Positions 17,055-27,205 of a DNA stretch of 64,000 nt are shown one piece after another; positions within the stretch are counted from its first letter, which is position 1, and each line of letters starts with the position of its first letter. The translations under genes were made by a program, and so were the position numbers. The stretch spans positions 2,170,001 to 2,234,000 of the forward strand of contig NZ_CP028908.1 of assembly GCF_024181725.1 (NCBI RefSeq), given 5' to 3'. This DNA is from Bradyrhizobium sp. WD16. GTDB taxonomy: Bacteria > Pseudomonadota > Alphaproteobacteria > Rhizobiales > Xanthobacteraceae. The notes under the pieces are model-generated. The model saw nothing but the letters and a program-made list of their open reading frames with translations. It was not told the origin of the DNA and did not search any database.

Positions 17055-17831
17055 ATGACCATGGACGTGATTGACCTGCGCAATTTCTATTCGCAGCGCC
17101 TCGGCATCGTGGCGCGACGGCTGATCAATCGCGGCATTCGCGAACAGTGGCCGCATACGCGCGGGCTGCGCGTGCTCGGCATCGGCTATCCGACGCCCTA
17201 TCTAGGCCTGTTTCGCGACGATTCGGAGCGCTGCATCGCCTTCATGCCCGCCGCGCAGGGGGTGCTGAAATGGCCGACCGCGCGTCCGACCCTGTCGGCG
17301 CTGGTCGACGAGTTCTCGCTGCCGCTGCCCGATGCGGCGATCGATCGCGTGCTGCTGGTGCATGCCCTTGAGATGTCCGACGATCCGGCCGGGCTGCTGC
17401 GCGAGGTCTGGCGGATCCTGGCACCGTCCGGACGGATGATGGCGGTGATCCCCAATCGGCGCAGCGTGTGGGCGCGCACGGACAAGACGCCGTTTGGCCA
17501 CGGCCGGCCCTATTCGCGCAGTCAGATCACCGAATTGCTGCGGCAGACCTGGTTCACGCCCTCGGCCTGGAGCGAGGCGCTGTTCGTGCCGCCACTCGAC
17601 GGCGGCTGGTTCCTGCGTTCGGCGGCGGCCTGGGAGCGCATCGGCGCGGCGGTATCCTCGCCCTTCGCCGGCGTACACATCGTCGAGGCCACCAAGCAGG
17701 TCTATCGGGCTATTCCCGCTCGGCGGCCGCGCACGCGCCTCATTCCGTCGCTCGATCCGGTGCTGGTGCCGTCGGCCGCGCCGCGGCGCGATTGCGTGGC
17801 GCAGCCGCCGCATCCGTCCCGCGGCGGGTGA
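17055..17831 (+). CDS. SAM-dependent methyltransferase (class I, DUF-type)
   Basis: A 258-aa protein with a Rossmann methyltransferase core: motif I GLRVLGIGYPTPYLG near residue 38, a post-core SLPLPDAAIDRVLLVHALE, and REVWRILAPSGRMMAVIPNR near 120-140 (motif post-III). The C-terminal 50 residues are Arg/Pro-rich. Orthologues divergent from gloB occur in related bacteria, but the substrate is unknown to me. Two ATGs (17055 and 17061) are possible; neither has a strong ribosome-binding site. It converges on the DUF4167 gene. Confidence 0.8.
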   Translation: MTMDVIDLRNFYSQRLGIVARRLINRGIREQWPHTRGLRVLGIGYPTPYLGLFRDDSERCIAFMPAAQGVLKWPTARPTLSALVDEFSLPLPDAAIDRVLLVHALEMSDDPAGLLREVWRILAPSGRMMAVIPNRRSVWARTDKTPFGHGRPYSRSQITELLRQTWFTPSAWSEALFVPPLDGGWFLRSAAAWERIGAAVSSPFAGVHIVEATKQVYRAIPARRPRTRLIPSLDPVLVPSAAPRRDCVAQPPHPSRGG

Positions 17832-17876
17832 AGCGCTGCCTTCATCTGCGTTCAGACCACGCGCCGGAAGAAAGCA

Positions 17877-17920
17877 GAAAGGCCCGCTTGAGAGGAGCGG
17901 GCCTTGATCATTTTTGTTTT
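17877..17920. terminator. Bidirectional hairpin terminator
   Basis: AAAGGCCCGC / GCGGGCCTT with a 9-nt loop, then ATCATTTTTG. It lies between the converging methyltransferase and DUF4167 genes. Confidence 0.8.
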
Positions 17921-17941
17921 GCAACCGGCCTGGCGGATTGC

Positions 17942-18688
17942 TCACTCGCCCGAGGAGAAATCCTCGCTCGGCGTCGCCTGTGGCCCGCGGCCCTCGGGAC
18001 GCGGTGCATGCGGCCGCCGGCGGCGGCGCGGCGGGAAGCGGCCGCCTCCTTCCTGGTGTCCACCGGCTTCGAAGCCGGCACCGGGCTGGGTGCCGGTGAT
18101 GAAGGACGGCAGGCGATCAACGTCGCCGGTTTCGGGCTGGGCGGCGGGCTGCGCCCGGTTCTCGCGATAGGGCTGCTCGCGCGGCTGGTCGCGGAAGCCT
18201 GAGTCGCGGTCACGCGTGCCCTGCTCACGCGGCTGCTCGCGGTCGCGCTGGGGGTAGGGCTGTTCGCGCGGCTCTCGCGGCTGCTGATCGCGCTGCTGGT
18301 ATTGCGGCTGCGGCTGCGGATCGCGCACGAAACCGGGTTCAGCACCGAAATTGCTGAAGTCCTCGCCTTCGTCATCTTCGACTCGTGGCTGCGGCTGCTG
18401 CTGATGCTGCGGGAGGTTTTGCCGGAACTGTTCCTGGGCTGCCGCAATCAGGCGGAAATAATGCTCGGCATGCTGGTAATAGTTCTCGGCGGCGACTGGG
18501 TCGCCGGAGCTCTGCGAATCACGGGCGAGTTGCAGATATTTCTCGGCGACATGGGCGGCGGTGCCGCGAATCTTGATGTCGGGCCCGTTGGATTCGTAGA
18601 CCCGGGTCATCGGGTTCTGGCCGCGGCGATTCGGGTTGTGACCGTTATTCCGGTTACGCATCCGCTGTTTATTCTGACCGTTTCGCAT
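17942..18688 (-). CDS. DUF4167 domain-containing protein
   Basis: A 248-aa protein. The N-terminal half holds the conserved DUF4167 segment (RVYESNGPDIKIRGTAAHVAEKYLQLA, then GDPVAAENYYQHAEHYFRLI), preceded by an Asn/Arg-rich start (MRNGQNKQRMRNRNNGHN). The second half is low complexity, rich in Gln, Arg, Pro and Asp, with QPREQP-type repeats and a basic PPRRRRRP patch, suggesting RNA or nucleic-acid contact, but the function is unknown. The start ATG 18688 is the usual one; ATG 18706 is also open. The gene is downstream of prmC on the same strand, across an 829-bp gap. Confidence 0.88.
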   Translation of the reverse strand: MRNGQNKQRMRNRNNGHNPNRRGQNPMTRVYESNGPDIKIRGTAAHVAEKYLQLARDSQSSGDPVAAENYYQHAEHYFRLIAAAQEQFRQNLPQHQQQPQPRVEDDEGEDFSNFGAEPGFVRDPQPQPQYQQRDQQPREPREQPYPQRDREQPREQGTRDRDSGFRDQPREQPYRENRAQPAAQPETGDVDRLPSFITGTQPGAGFEAGGHQEGGGRFPPRRRRRPHAPRPEGRGPQATPSEDFSSGE

Positions 18689-19517
18689 GAGGTGCCTTTT
18701 CGCCAACCCTGAATTTTGCCGACCGTTAAGCTCGCAAGGTCGAAGCCCGTACGATGAGCCCGCAAGATCCGCCAGCGAGTTCCGCTCGCCCGGCGGGTCT
18801 ATGAGCCTTGTTCACGAGACGTGTCTCACGAGACGCGTCGGCCGTAGTGAAAGAACGGGCAAATGCGCCCGTCTGGTCTCGAAGGCGGAGGGAGGCGGCG
18901 CCTGCCGAGCTCTGGTCTCGGTCGGGCCGGCTCTCGCCGAACTCCGTCGTCGTGACCATGATCCTGATGGACAACCGCCGGCCGCCTTTTTGGATCATGA
19001 TCAATTTCTGGAATCTTATTCTCCAGCTCGAAGCGCCCTCGCTGCGCCGGTGATGCCTGAAGTTCCGGCCTTGAGCCCGATTTTAAAGCCGCGATTCGAA
19101 TCGGCGCCCAAAGAAGACTCGCTCAAAGAGATCCGCCCGCGAGCGCTCTCCGGAAGTGCCAATTCGCTGAAATGCCGACCGGACGCGGCGCTCAAGCGGA
19201 GCGCGCTGCAACGGAACTGGACGATCGGGACTGGCCTCGTCTGCGCAACGATCCGGCTTTCATTCGCGTGGTAGTCGCGAGCGGCGCAGCACCCTTGGGC
19301 TCGCGCTCGGCAGACTTTCTTGGAACCACTTTCCTGGGACCACTTGTTTGGAACCGCTCTACCAGTCCGCCCTTCCCGAGGACCAAGTCCCGCCGGAAAA
19401 GGATCCGAGCCTCCAGTCGCGAGCCATTCGCATCCAATGCGTGCGCCAACGGGACGACTTCTAGACCGATGTTGTATTCGGAACCTAGTCGCTCCGCGGG
19501 CATATTCCAAGTGATTT
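18689..19517. other. Long intergenic region between prmC and DUF4167
   Basis: I see no convincing gene in these 829 bp; open frames here have unlikely composition. Visible features are a perfect 8-bp stem CATGATCC/GGATCATG at about 18957-18999, and three imperfect copies of a 14-nt unit (TTGGAACCACTTTC-like) at about 19319-19362. It may hold the DUF4167 promoter or remains of a lost gene. Confidence 0.4.
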
Positions 19518-20405
19518 TTATTCTATTTCGGGGGCTTGCGGTTCGCAATTTCGTCCCACCACCGCCCGCGGAATACCGCCTAGATCCAGACGTGTCGGCT
19601 GGCCGGTTAATCCGGCATCGCTCATCAACCGTGCGACTGGTTCGCTCTGGCCGGCTCCGACTTCGACGATCAGAACCCCTGCCGCCGCCAGCAATGCGGC
19701 CGCTTGCGGAATGAGGGTGCGGTAGGCAACGAGGCCATCTTCGCCGCCATCGAGCGCCCGCCTGGGATCGTGCTCACGTACTTCGGGTGCAAGCATGGCG
19801 ATCTCCGCGGAGGGGATATAGGGCGGATTGGACACGATCAAATCGAAGGGGCCGGCGAGCGCCGCTGCGAAGTTGCACCGCGCGAACTTTGCGCGCTCCG
19901 CAAGATTGAGCCGACGGGCATTGGCGCGAGCGGTGCGCAGGGCATCCTCGTCGATGTCGGTGCCGATGCAAAGCGCTTGCGGCCATTCGCTGGCCAGCGC
20001 CAGAAGCAGCGCTCCGCTACCGGTGCCGAGATCGGCGATGCGCGCCGGTGTTCGGCCGGCCATGGCGGCGAGGGCGGCTTCGACCACCGTTTCGGTATCC
20101 GGCCGGGGCACCAGCGTGGTCGGGGACAGCCGCAACGACAGTCCCCAGAACTCCTTCTCACCCAGGATCCGCGCCACCGGTTCGCCGGCAAGGCGCCGCC
20201 ATGCGGCTTCGCTGAGGCGCGCGGCCTCATCAGGCCCGAGCGTCCTTTGCGCCGCGACGGCAAGGCCGGTGAGATCGAGGCCGGTGGCATGGCCGACCAG
20301 CAGCCGGGCGTCGAGCTCCGGTGTGTCGAGGGCAGCGTCCCGCAGCAGGGAAGTCAGCCGCCGCCGCGCTGCCTCGATGCTGAGGCCGGCGAAATCGCAG
20401 CTCAC
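19518..20405 (-). CDS. prmC: Release factor glutamine methyltransferase
   Basis: A 295-aa enzyme that methylates the glutamine of the GGQ motif in RF1 and RF2. It has an N-terminal helical domain (residues 1-80), the [21 protein letters not shown]-binding loop (121-137) and the substrate motif NPPY at 193-196 ([11 protein letters not shown]). Translation starts at GTG 20405, overlapping the prfA stop as GTGA, so it is coupled to prfA, its own substrate. The last few residues after VVGRNCEPQ are unusual and could vary. Confidence 0.96.
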   Translation of the reverse strand: MSCDFAGLSIEAARRRLTSLLRDAALDTPELDARLLVGHATGLDLTGLAVAAQRTLGPDEAARLSEAAWRRLAGEPVARILGEKEFWGLSLRLSPTTLVPRPDTETVVEAALAAMAGRTPARIADLGTGSGALLLALASEWPQALCIGTDIDEDALRTARANARRLNLAERAKFARCNFAAALAGPFDLIVSNPPYIPSAEIAMLAPEVREHDPRRALDGGEDGLVAYRTLIPQAAALLAAAGVLIVEVGAGQSEPVARLMSDAGLTGQPTRLDLGGIPRAVVGRNCEPQAPEIE

Positions 20406-21481
20406 GCTGCGGCGCCTTCGGCGGCGAGCTGCGCCGCCTGGTGCTCGGTGGTGAGAGCGTCGACGAGCTCGCCGAGCGCCTCGCCTGCGATCACCTGCGG
20501 CAGCTTGTAGAGCGTGAGGTTGATGCGGTGGTCGGTGACCCGGCCCTGCGGGAAATTGTAGGTGCGGATACGCTCGGAGCGGTCGCCGCTACCGACCTGG
20601 CCACGTCGGTCGGCGGAGCGCTCGGCATGAAGCTTCTGCGCCTCGGCGTCGTAGAGGCGGGCGCGCAGCAGCGTCATGGCCTTGGCGCGGTTTTTATGCT
20701 GGGACCGGCTGTCCTGCATGCTGACCACGATGCCGGTCGGCAGATGGGTGATGCGGATCGCCGATTCGGTCTTGTTGACGTGCTGGCCGCCGGCGCCCTG
20801 GGAGCGCATGGTTTCGATCCGCAGGTCGGTGTCCTTGATGTCGACATCGACTTCCTCGGCCTCGGGCAGCACGGCCACGGTGGCCGCGGAGGTATGGATA
20901 CGGCCGGAGGCCTCGGTGTCCGGCACCCGCTGCACGCGATGCGCGCCGGACTCGAATTTCAGCTTGGCGAAGGCGCCGCGGCCGCGGATTTCGGCGATGA
21001 TCTCCTTGTAGCCGCCCATGGTGCCTTCGCTGGCCGAAATGACTTCGACGCTCCAGCCGTGAAGTGCGGCGAAACGTTCATACATCCGGAACAGGTCACC
21101 GGCGAACAGCGACGCCTCGTCGCCGCCGGTGCCGGCGCGGATTTCCAGCACCACGTTGCGATCGTCCATGGCGTCCTTGGGCAGGAGCGCAATCCGGATC
21201 GCCTGGGCGAGTTCGTCGCGGCGGGCCATCAACTGCGGCCGTTCGGCTTCGGCCATGGCCCGCATCTCGGGGTCGGAGGTCGCGTCGCCGATCATGGCCT
21301 CGATGTCGGCGAGTTCTTGCTCGGCCGTGCGATACGCCTTGACCGCCTCGACCACAGGGGCAAGCTCGCTCAACTCGCGGCTGGCGCGCACGAATGCCTC
21401 CGAGCTCAATTGTCCGGTGAGCTCGGCTTCCAGCCCGGCGTGGCGCGCGAGCAGCGCGTCGAGTTTGGTTTGCGGCAGCAT
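20402..21481 (-). CDS. prfA: Peptide chain release factor 1
   Basis: A 359-aa release factor that reads UAA and UAG. The anticodon-like PxT motif is PDT (187-189) and the catalytic GGQ is at 231-233 ([13 protein letters not shown]). The length is standard. It lies 27 nt after ptsP and overlaps prmC by 4 nt, so ptsP-prfA-prmC is probably one transcript. RF1 is of side interest here, because several neighbouring genes take a UAG stop from a repeat element. Confidence 0.98.
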   Translation of the reverse strand: MLPQTKLDALLARHAGLEAELTGQLSSEAFVRASRELSELAPVVEAVKAYRTAEQELADIEAMIGDATSDPEMRAMAEAERPQLMARRDELAQAIRIALLPKDAMDDRNVVLEIRAGTGGDEASLFAGDLFRMYERFAALHGWSVEVISASEGTMGGYKEIIAEIRGRGAFAKLKFESGAHRVQRVPDTEASGRIHTSAATVAVLPEAEEVDVDIKDTDLRIETMRSQGAGGQHVNKTESAIRITHLPTGIVVSMQDSRSQHKNRAKAMTLLRARLYDAEAQKLHAERSADRRGQVGSGDRSERIRTYNFPQGRVTDHRINLTLYKLPQVIAGEALGELVDALTTEHQAAQLAAEGAAA

Positions 21482-21508
21482 GACGGCCTCAGGAGGGGGT
21501 CGGCCCGG

Positions 21509-23776
21509 TCACAGCGGCAACCCTTCCTTGTCCGCGAACTCCTTGAGGCGTTCGCGGATCGAAACAGTGCCGGTGGGCGCCTCCAGCAGCGGCTTGATCA
21601 TCGCCGCGGCCTTGCCGACGTCCAGTTCCAGGATCATCGCCTTGACCGGGCCGTGCGCGGTCGCCGACACCGACAAGGAACGGTAGCCCATCGCAAGCAG
21701 CGCCAGCGCGCCGAGGGGCTGGGAAGCCATCTCGCCGCACAGCGAGGCCACCTTGTCGGCCGCTTTCGCCTTGATGACGATGTCACGCAATGCCCGCAGC
21801 GACGGTGCCGACAGCATGTCGAACCGGTCGGCAACCTTGGGATTGCCGCGATCGACGGCGAACAGGAACTGGAACAGGTCGTTGGAGCCCACCGAGACGA
21901 AGTCGACTCGCTTGAACAGTTCGTCGAGCTGATAGAGCAGGGCCGGCACCTCGATCATGGTGCCGATGTCGATGCGCTCGGGCAGCGTGTGGCCGTGCTG
22001 ACGCAGATAGGTCAGTTCGCGCTCGACGATATGCTTTGCTTGGTCGAATTCGGCGACGTCGGACACCATCGGGAACATGATCTTCAGCGAACGCCCACCA
22101 CCGGCACGCAGCAGCGCGCGGACCTGGCCGCGCAGCAGGCCGGGCCTGTCGAGACCGAGGCGGATCGCCCGCCAGCCGAGCGCCGGGTTCTCCTCGGTGA
22201 TGGTCTCCATGTAGGGAAGCGCCTTGTCACCGCCAATATCGAGGGTGCGGAAGGTCACCGGCTTGTCACCGGCGGCATCGAGCACCGTCCGATAGAGCGC
22301 AAGCTGCTCGTTGGAGCGCGGCAGGTTCTGGCTGACCATGAACTGCAATTCGGTGCGAAACAGTCCGATGCCCGAGCAGTTGGTGTCGTCGATGTGCGGC
22401 AGGTCGATGACGAGCCCGGCATTGATCATCAACTCGACGGGCTCGCCGTCCCTGGTCACGGTCGGCTTGTCGCGCAGCGCCAGATATTGCGCCTGGCGTC
22501 GGGCACGGAAGCGAACCCGTTCGGCGTAGGCCGATTCGATCTCGGCGGAGGGGCGGAAATAGATCGAGCCCGACGTACCGTCGACGATCACCGCGTCGCC
22601 GGGGTCGGCGATGCCGGCCGCATTGTCGACCTCGCCGACGGCCGGAATGCCGAGCGCCCGCGCGACGATGGCCACGTGCGACTGCGAGGTGCCTTCTTCC
22701 AGGATCAGACCGCGCAGGCGCTTGCGGTCGTAGTCGAGCAGCGCCGCCGGGCCCATGGCGCGGGCGACCAGGATGGCATTGTCGGGCAGCAGTTCGCGTG
22801 AGGGGGCGTGATCCTGGCCGAGCAACTGGCGCATCAGGCGATGGCCGAGATCCTCCAGATCATGCAGCCGCTCGCGCAGGTAAGGATCGGTGGAGCGGAG
22901 CATGCGGGCGCGGGTGTCCGATTGGACACGCTCGACGGCGGCTTCGGCGGTCAGGCCGGTGGCCACCGCCTCGTGGAGCCGGTGCGACCAGCCATGGTCG
23001 TTGGCGAACATCCGATAGGCCTCGAGCACGTCGCGGTGCTCGCCGCCGTCGGCGACATCGCCCCGTTCCAGCATTCGGTCGAGATCGGCACGCAATTTGG
23101 TCAGGGAGGTCTCGAGGCGCTTGATCTCCTTGGGCAGGTCCTCGGCGATGTAATTGGTGATGACGACGCGCGGCTCGTGCAGCACCACATGGCCGAGCGC
23201 GATGCCCTCGGACAGGATCGTGCCGGTCTTGTGCAGCGAATGGCGGGCCGCGGGCTCGGCGCCGGGCTTGGCCAGCGCCGCCAGCTCGCCCGAGGCGATC
23301 ATCTCGGCGAGCACCATCGCCGTGGTCTGCAGAGCCTCGACCTCCTCCTCGACATAGGTGCGGTGGGCACGGTTCTGCACCACCAGGACGCCGAGCGTAT
23401 TGCCGGCGCGCAGGATCGGCACGCCGAGGAACGAGTGATAGATCTCTTCGCCGGTTTCCGGGCGATAGGCGAAGGCTGGGTGGTTCTGGGCGTTGGAGAG
23501 GTTGAGCGGGGTCGCCTCGCTGGCGACAAGGCCGACCAGACCCTCGTGGGCGTGCAGCACCGTCTGGTGCACCGCATCGCGGTTCAGACCTTCGGTGGCG
23601 TAGAGTTCGAGGGTGTTGTCGATGCGCAGGACGTAAACCGAGCACACTTCCGCCACCATGTTGGCAGCGATCAGCACCACGATCTTGTCCAACCGCTCCT
23701 GGGCGCTGACCGGCTCGGCCATGACCTCGCGGAGCCGTCGCAACAAGACGCGGGGGCCTCCCAGCGTGCTCCGCAT
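21509..23776 (-). CDS. ptsP: PTS enzyme I of the nitrogen-type system (EI-Ntr)
   Basis: A 755-aa protein that takes phosphate from PEP and passes it to NPr and EIIA-Ntr, linking nitrogen and carbon state to regulation (including potassium and PHB control in rhizobia). An N-terminal GAF domain (about 20-160, EVCSVYVLR to VLVVQNRAH) senses a ligand, reported as glutamine or 2-oxoglutarate in relatives. The EI N-domain follows, with the phosphohistidine in GTSQSHVAIVARALG, then the PEP-binding barrel with FRTELQFM and VSVGSNDLFQFLFAVDRGN. The ATG at 23776 has GGAGGT 8 nt upstream and gives the usual length; the frame further upstream is not EI-like. It heads the ptsP-prfA-prmC unit. Confidence 0.96.
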   Translation of the reverse strand: MRSTLGGPRVLLRRLREVMAEPVSAQERLDKIVVLIAANMVAEVCSVYVLRIDNTLELYATEGLNRDAVHQTVLHAHEGLVGLVASEATPLNLSNAQNHPAFAYRPETGEEIYHSFLGVPILRAGNTLGVLVVQNRAHRTYVEEEVEALQTTAMVLAEMIASGELAALAKPGAEPAARHSLHKTGTILSEGIALGHVVLHEPRVVITNYIAEDLPKEIKRLETSLTKLRADLDRMLERGDVADGGEHRDVLEAYRMFANDHGWSHRLHEAVATGLTAEAAVERVQSDTRARMLRSTDPYLRERLHDLEDLGHRLMRQLLGQDHAPSRELLPDNAILVARAMGPAALLDYDRKRLRGLILEEGTSQSHVAIVARALGIPAVGEVDNAAGIADPGDAVIVDGTSGSIYFRPSAEIESAYAERVRFRARRQAQYLALRDKPTVTRDGEPVELMINAGLVIDLPHIDDTNCSGIGLFRTELQFMVSQNLPRSNEQLALYRTVLDAAGDKPVTFRTLDIGGDKALPYMETITEENPALGWRAIRLGLDRPGLLRGQVRALLRAGGGRSLKIMFPMVSDVAEFDQAKHIVERELTYLRQHGHTLPERIDIGTMIEVPALLYQLDELFKRVDFVSVGSNDLFQFLFAVDRGNPKVADRFDMLSAPSLRALRDIVIKAKAADKVASLCGEMASQPLGALALLAMGYRSLSVSATAHGPVKAMILELDVGKAAAMIKPLLEAPTGTVSIRERLKEFADKEGLPL

Positions 23777-24287
23777 TGATTCGACACCTCCGCCTGTCAC
23801 GCCAGCCCCGCGACGGGGCCGGTAAATAATTGAACTATAAGAGCTTTCCGTCTGCCCCGAAAAGGTTGCAACGGTACTGCCGGCCAAATCAGGATCGTTC
23901 GATCTCGCCTCGACTGCTGCTGCCTGATCCTTAGGCCGTATAGCGAAAATGCCTTTGCTTTGCCAAGCAAAACGCCTGCCAGACGGAACGATTGCCGTCC
24001 TGTGTCCACCGCCCCGGCCGGCCCGCCAGGAGCGTTCAGCCGCGGGAGTTCGCATGGGGTATTTATAGTTGCAGATTGCGTAGAATTATATCTTGAGTTT
24101 TAAGCCGGCGCGCTGAGCGCGGTCGCCCCGGGTCCCCCGTGCGGCGGGGCACCGGATTCGCTGCGAACGGGCCAGCAGCAAGACCTGCTTGCGCCCCAGC
24201 AGACGGAGCATCGCGGTTGCCGTCGGCCGTGGTGTTTTAGTTCGGGCTCTCGGGTCCGGCGAAACCGAAGCCAGGACATGGTTGCAT
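23777..24287. other. Intergenic region between lysC and ptsP
   Basis: There is no gene in these 511 bp. Next to ptsP there is an AT-rich stretch; on the minus strand TATAGT (near 23835) could be a -10 element. Around 24122-24154 a GC-rich imperfect hairpin (CCCCG...CGGGG) could end lysC transcripts. Nothing else is recognised. Confidence 0.35.
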
Positions 24288-25586
24288 TCAGACCTTGTCG
24301 AGACCGTAGAGCGTGTGCAGCGAACGCACGGCGAGCTCGGTATAGGCGGTATCGATCAGCAGCGAGAATTTGATCTCGGACGTGGTGATCGCACGGATGT
24401 TGATGTTGCGGTCCGCCAGCGCCTTGAACGCCTGGGCGGCGACGCCGGCATGGCTGCGCATGCCGATGCCTATGACCGAGACCTTTGCGAGGTCGGTGGC
24501 GCTGTCCATGGCCTTGTAGCCGATCTTCTCCCGGGCCTTCTCGATGGTGTCCTTGGCCCGCGAGTATTCCGAGGCAGGCACCGTGAAGGTGAGGTCGGTC
24601 GTCGCGCCATCGGAGGAGACGCTCTGCACGATCATGTCGACGTTGATATTGGCGTCAGCCAGCGGCCCGAAAATCGCGGCGGCGACACCGGGCTTGTCCT
24701 CGATCTGACGCACGGAGATCTGGGCCTCATCCTTGGAAAAGGCGATGCCGGTCACGACGTGATTTTCCATGATCTCCTCCTCGTTGCAGATCAGCGTGCC
24801 CGGCGGTTGGGCGGCGTGCGGATCGATGTCTTCGGGTTTGTCGAAACTGGAGCGCACGAAGACCCGCACATTGTGCACCATGCCGAGTTCGACGGAGCGC
24901 ACCTGCAGGACCTTGGCGCCCTGTGACGCCAGTTCGAGCATCTCCTCGAACGCGACACGGTCGAGCCGTCGCGCCTTCGGCACCACCCGCGGATCGGTCG
25001 TATAGACGCCGTCGACGTCCGTGTAGATATCGCAACGGTCGGCGCGGATCGCAGCGGCGATCGCCACCGCCGAAGTGTCCGAGCCGCCGCGGCCCAGCGT
25101 GGTGATCCGGCCGCTCTCGGCGTGGATGCCCTGGAAGCCGGCAATCACCGCGACTTCCTTCCGCTCTGCGAAGCCCTTGACGAGCGCGCTGCCGTCGATG
25201 TCGAGAATGCGGGCCGAACTATGCGCGTCGCTGGTGAGGACCGGAATCTGCCAGCCCTGCCAGGAGCGGGCATTGATGCCGAGCGCCTGCAGCGAGATCG
25301 CGAGCAGCCCGGAGGTGACCTGCTCGCCGGAGGCGACCACGGCGTCGTATTCGCGGGTCGAGTCGGCCCTGGCGAGGGCAAGGAGCTCCTCGTTGGCGGT
25401 GCCGGTCATCGCCGCGGCGTCGCTGGTCCATCCCACCAGCTCGTTGGTCTTGCCGGACATCGCCGAGACCACCACTGCGACCTCGTGCCCAGCGTCGACC
25501 TCGCGCTTGACGTGGCGGGCAACGTTGCGGATGCGTTCGATATTGGCGACCGAAGTGCCGCCGAATTTCATGACAAGCCGGCCCAT
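24288..25586 (-). CDS. lysC: Aspartate kinase
   Basis: A 432-aa kinase phosphorylating aspartate, the entry to lysine, methionine and threonine synthesis. The N-terminus MGRLVMKFGGTSV and the segment TTLGRGGSDTSAVAIAAAI are the catalytic kinase signatures; two ACT domains follow from about residue 270 (TGIAFSKDEAQISVR, and VSVIGIGMRSHAGVAAQAF), implying feedback inhibition by lysine and/or threonine. The architecture is the monofunctional alpha-subunit type. An internal start for a beta subunit may exist, as in other bacteria, but I cannot show it. It is divergent from the PH-domain gene. Confidence 0.97.
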   Translation of the reverse strand: MGRLVMKFGGTSVANIERIRNVARHVKREVDAGHEVAVVVSAMSGKTNELVGWTSDAAAMTGTANEELLALARADSTREYDAVVASGEQVTSGLLAISLQALGINARSWQGWQIPVLTSDAHSSARILDIDGSALVKGFAERKEVAVIAGFQGIHAESGRITTLGRGGSDTSAVAIAAAIRADRCDIYTDVDGVYTTDPRVVPKARRLDRVAFEEMLELASQGAKVLQVRSVELGMVHNVRVFVRSSFDKPEDIDPHAAQPPGTLICNEEEIMENHVVTGIAFSKDEAQISVRQIEDKPGVAAAIFGPLADANINVDMIVQSVSSDGATTDLTFTVPASEYSRAKDTIEKAREKIGYKAMDSATDLAKVSVIGIGMRSHAGVAAQAFKALADRNINIRAITTSEIKFSLLIDTAYTELAVRSLHTLYGLDKV

Positions 25587-25774
25587 TTACCCTGGCGCAG
25601 TCCCTGACAAGCTTTGCTGGATGGCGCCGCGAAAGGCAGATGCGCGGGCCGAAAACGCGCGTATACATAACGGGGCGCGGGGGGGCAAGCGCCCGTGGAC
25701 AGCCCGGAAAGGGGGGACCCGAGGGTTGCCGGCAGCGTTGGTGGGCCAATGCGGTGCAGGGGGGAGCGGAAAGC

Positions 25775-26242
25775 ATGGGGCGTTATATCGATCAGATTCT
25801 GCGGCCCGGCGAGCGGGTGCAGTACTCCACCACCCTCCACGGCATTATCTATCTGCCGGCGGCGCTGATCTGGATCGTCGCCGCTGCCTGCTTCGTTTTG
25901 AGCCGCCGGGCCGAGGGGGGTGGCGTCGGCGTGGTTTGGCTGGTCCTGGCGGCGGCCGCCGCCCTGGTCGCGCTGGTCTGGACCGTACGGGCCTGGTTTC
26001 GGCGCTGGACCACCGAAACGGATGTCACCACCTTGCGGGTCGTGCACAAGACCGGCTTCATCCAGCGCCGTACCTTCGAGATGAACCTCGATAAAGTCGA
26101 ACGCGTCGATGTCGATCAGAGCATCCCCGGCCGCCTGATCGGCTATGGTGATGTGACGATTCGCGGGGTCGGCGAAGGCGTCGTGACCATCAGGATGATG
26201 GCAGCGCCACTGCAATTTCGTAACAACATCACGGCGCGCTGA
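25775..26242 (+). CDS. Bacterial PH-domain (YdbS/YdbT-like) membrane protein
   Basis: A 155-aa protein with two membrane segments (about residues 24-44 and 54-72) followed by a bPH2 domain: ETDVTTLRVVHKTGFIQRRTFEMNLDKVERVDVDQSIPGRLIGYGDVTIRG. Such proteins are thought to sit in the membrane with a beta-rich cytoplasmic domain; the role is unknown. The start ATG 25775 is preceded by GGGGAGCGGA. The frame upstream of it is open but GC-rich and unlike a protein. ubiG follows 113 nt later. Confidence 0.85.
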   Translation: MGRYIDQILRPGERVQYSTTLHGIIYLPAALIWIVAAACFVLSRRAEGGGVGVVWLVLAAAAALVALVWTVRAWFRRWTTETDVTTLRVVHKTGFIQRRTFEMNLDKVERVDVDQSIPGRLIGYGDVTIRGVGEGVVTIRMMAAPLQFRNNITAR

Positions 26243-26355
26243 TCACGACAGGCGTGGATGGGCAGCTTGGCGCCGGCCGATTTCTCAAGCACAATCGCGC
26301 TCGCGTGATAGACTCTCCTGCATCGCATCATTCCGCTAGCTGACCTTCGGACAAC

Positions 26356-27120
26356 ATGGCCGCCCCCAATCCGCTGTCGTCGACCCCCACCACCTCCACC
26401 GTCGACCCTGCCGAGATCGCGAAATTCTCGCGTCTGTCCGACGAGTGGTGGGACCCGAAAGGCCGGATGGCACCGCTCCACAAGATCAATCCGCTGCGCC
26501 TCGGCTTCATCCGTGACGCTGCGTGCCGAAAGTTCGGTCGCAACGTCCGCAGCCTGAGCTGCCTGTCCGGGTTGCGCCTGCTCGACATCGGTTGCGGCGC
26601 GGGCCTGCTGTGCGAGCCCTTCACCCGGCTTGGCGCCGAGGTGATCGGCATCGATCCGTCGCAGACCAACATTGCCGCCGCCCGTCTGCATGCCGATAGG
26701 TCCGGCCTGCTGATCGACTATCGCTGTACCACCGTGGAGGAGATGGATCCGCGCGAGCGTTTCGACGTCGTGCTTGCCATGGAGGTGGTCGAACATGTGG
26801 TGGATGTCGGCGCTTTCCTCGCCCGCTGCACAGCGCTGATGAAGCCGAATGGCATCATGGTGGTTTCGACCTTGAACCGGAACTGGAAGAGCTTCGCGCT
26901 TGCCATCGTCGGCGCCGAATATGTGCTGCGTTGGCTGCCTCCTGGCACCCATTCCTGGAACAAGTTCGTCACGCCGGCCGAGCTTGCCCGCCATCTGGAG
27001 AACAACGGTCTCGTCATCACTGAAGAGACCGGTGTGGCCTACAGTCCGTTTGCCGACAAATGGAGCCTGTCGGCGGATATGGACGTCAATTATATGGTGG
27101 TGGCCGAGACCGCGGGTTGA
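26356..27120 (+). CDS. ubiG: Bifunctional ubiquinone O-methyltransferase (UbiG)
   Basis: A 254-aa class I methyltransferase for both O-methylation steps of ubiquinone synthesis. Evidence is the N-terminal PAEIAKFSRLSDEWWDPKGRMAPLHKINPLR block, specific to UbiG, the SAM loop LRLLDIGCGAGLLCEPFTRLG, and FDVVLAMEVVEHVVD. C-terminal SWNKFVTPAELARHLENNGL also fits. The ATG at 26356 is the first good start. It converges on the peroxiredoxin gene. Confidence 0.97.
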   Translation: MAAPNPLSSTPTTSTVDPAEIAKFSRLSDEWWDPKGRMAPLHKINPLRLGFIRDAACRKFGRNVRSLSCLSGLRLLDIGCGAGLLCEPFTRLGAEVIGIDPSQTNIAAARLHADRSGLLIDYRCTTVEEMDPRERFDVVLAMEVVEHVVDVGAFLARCTALMKPNGIMVVSTLNRNWKSFALAIVGAEYVLRWLPPGTHSWNKFVTPAELARHLENNGLVITEETGVAYSPFADKWSLSADMDVNYMVVAETAG

Positions 27121-27205
27121 TATCGAACAACTGGGCGCGAGTGGGTTGTCACGCAACCGTGCCATTCACCTCATCGCTGATAACGTTCATCGCGGATAGG
27201 GTGCC

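Noticed and set aside
19016-19510. A 164-codon minus-strand frame in the prmC/DUF4167 gap
   Set aside because: It has Ser/Arg/Gly-rich composition, no ribosome-binding site and no motif; it is probably chance.
20441-22801. A 786-codon open frame on the plus strand opposite prfA and ptsP
   Set aside because: It is antisense to two clearly recognised genes, has His/Gly/Arg-rich composition without any domain, and is expected from GC-rich third positions.
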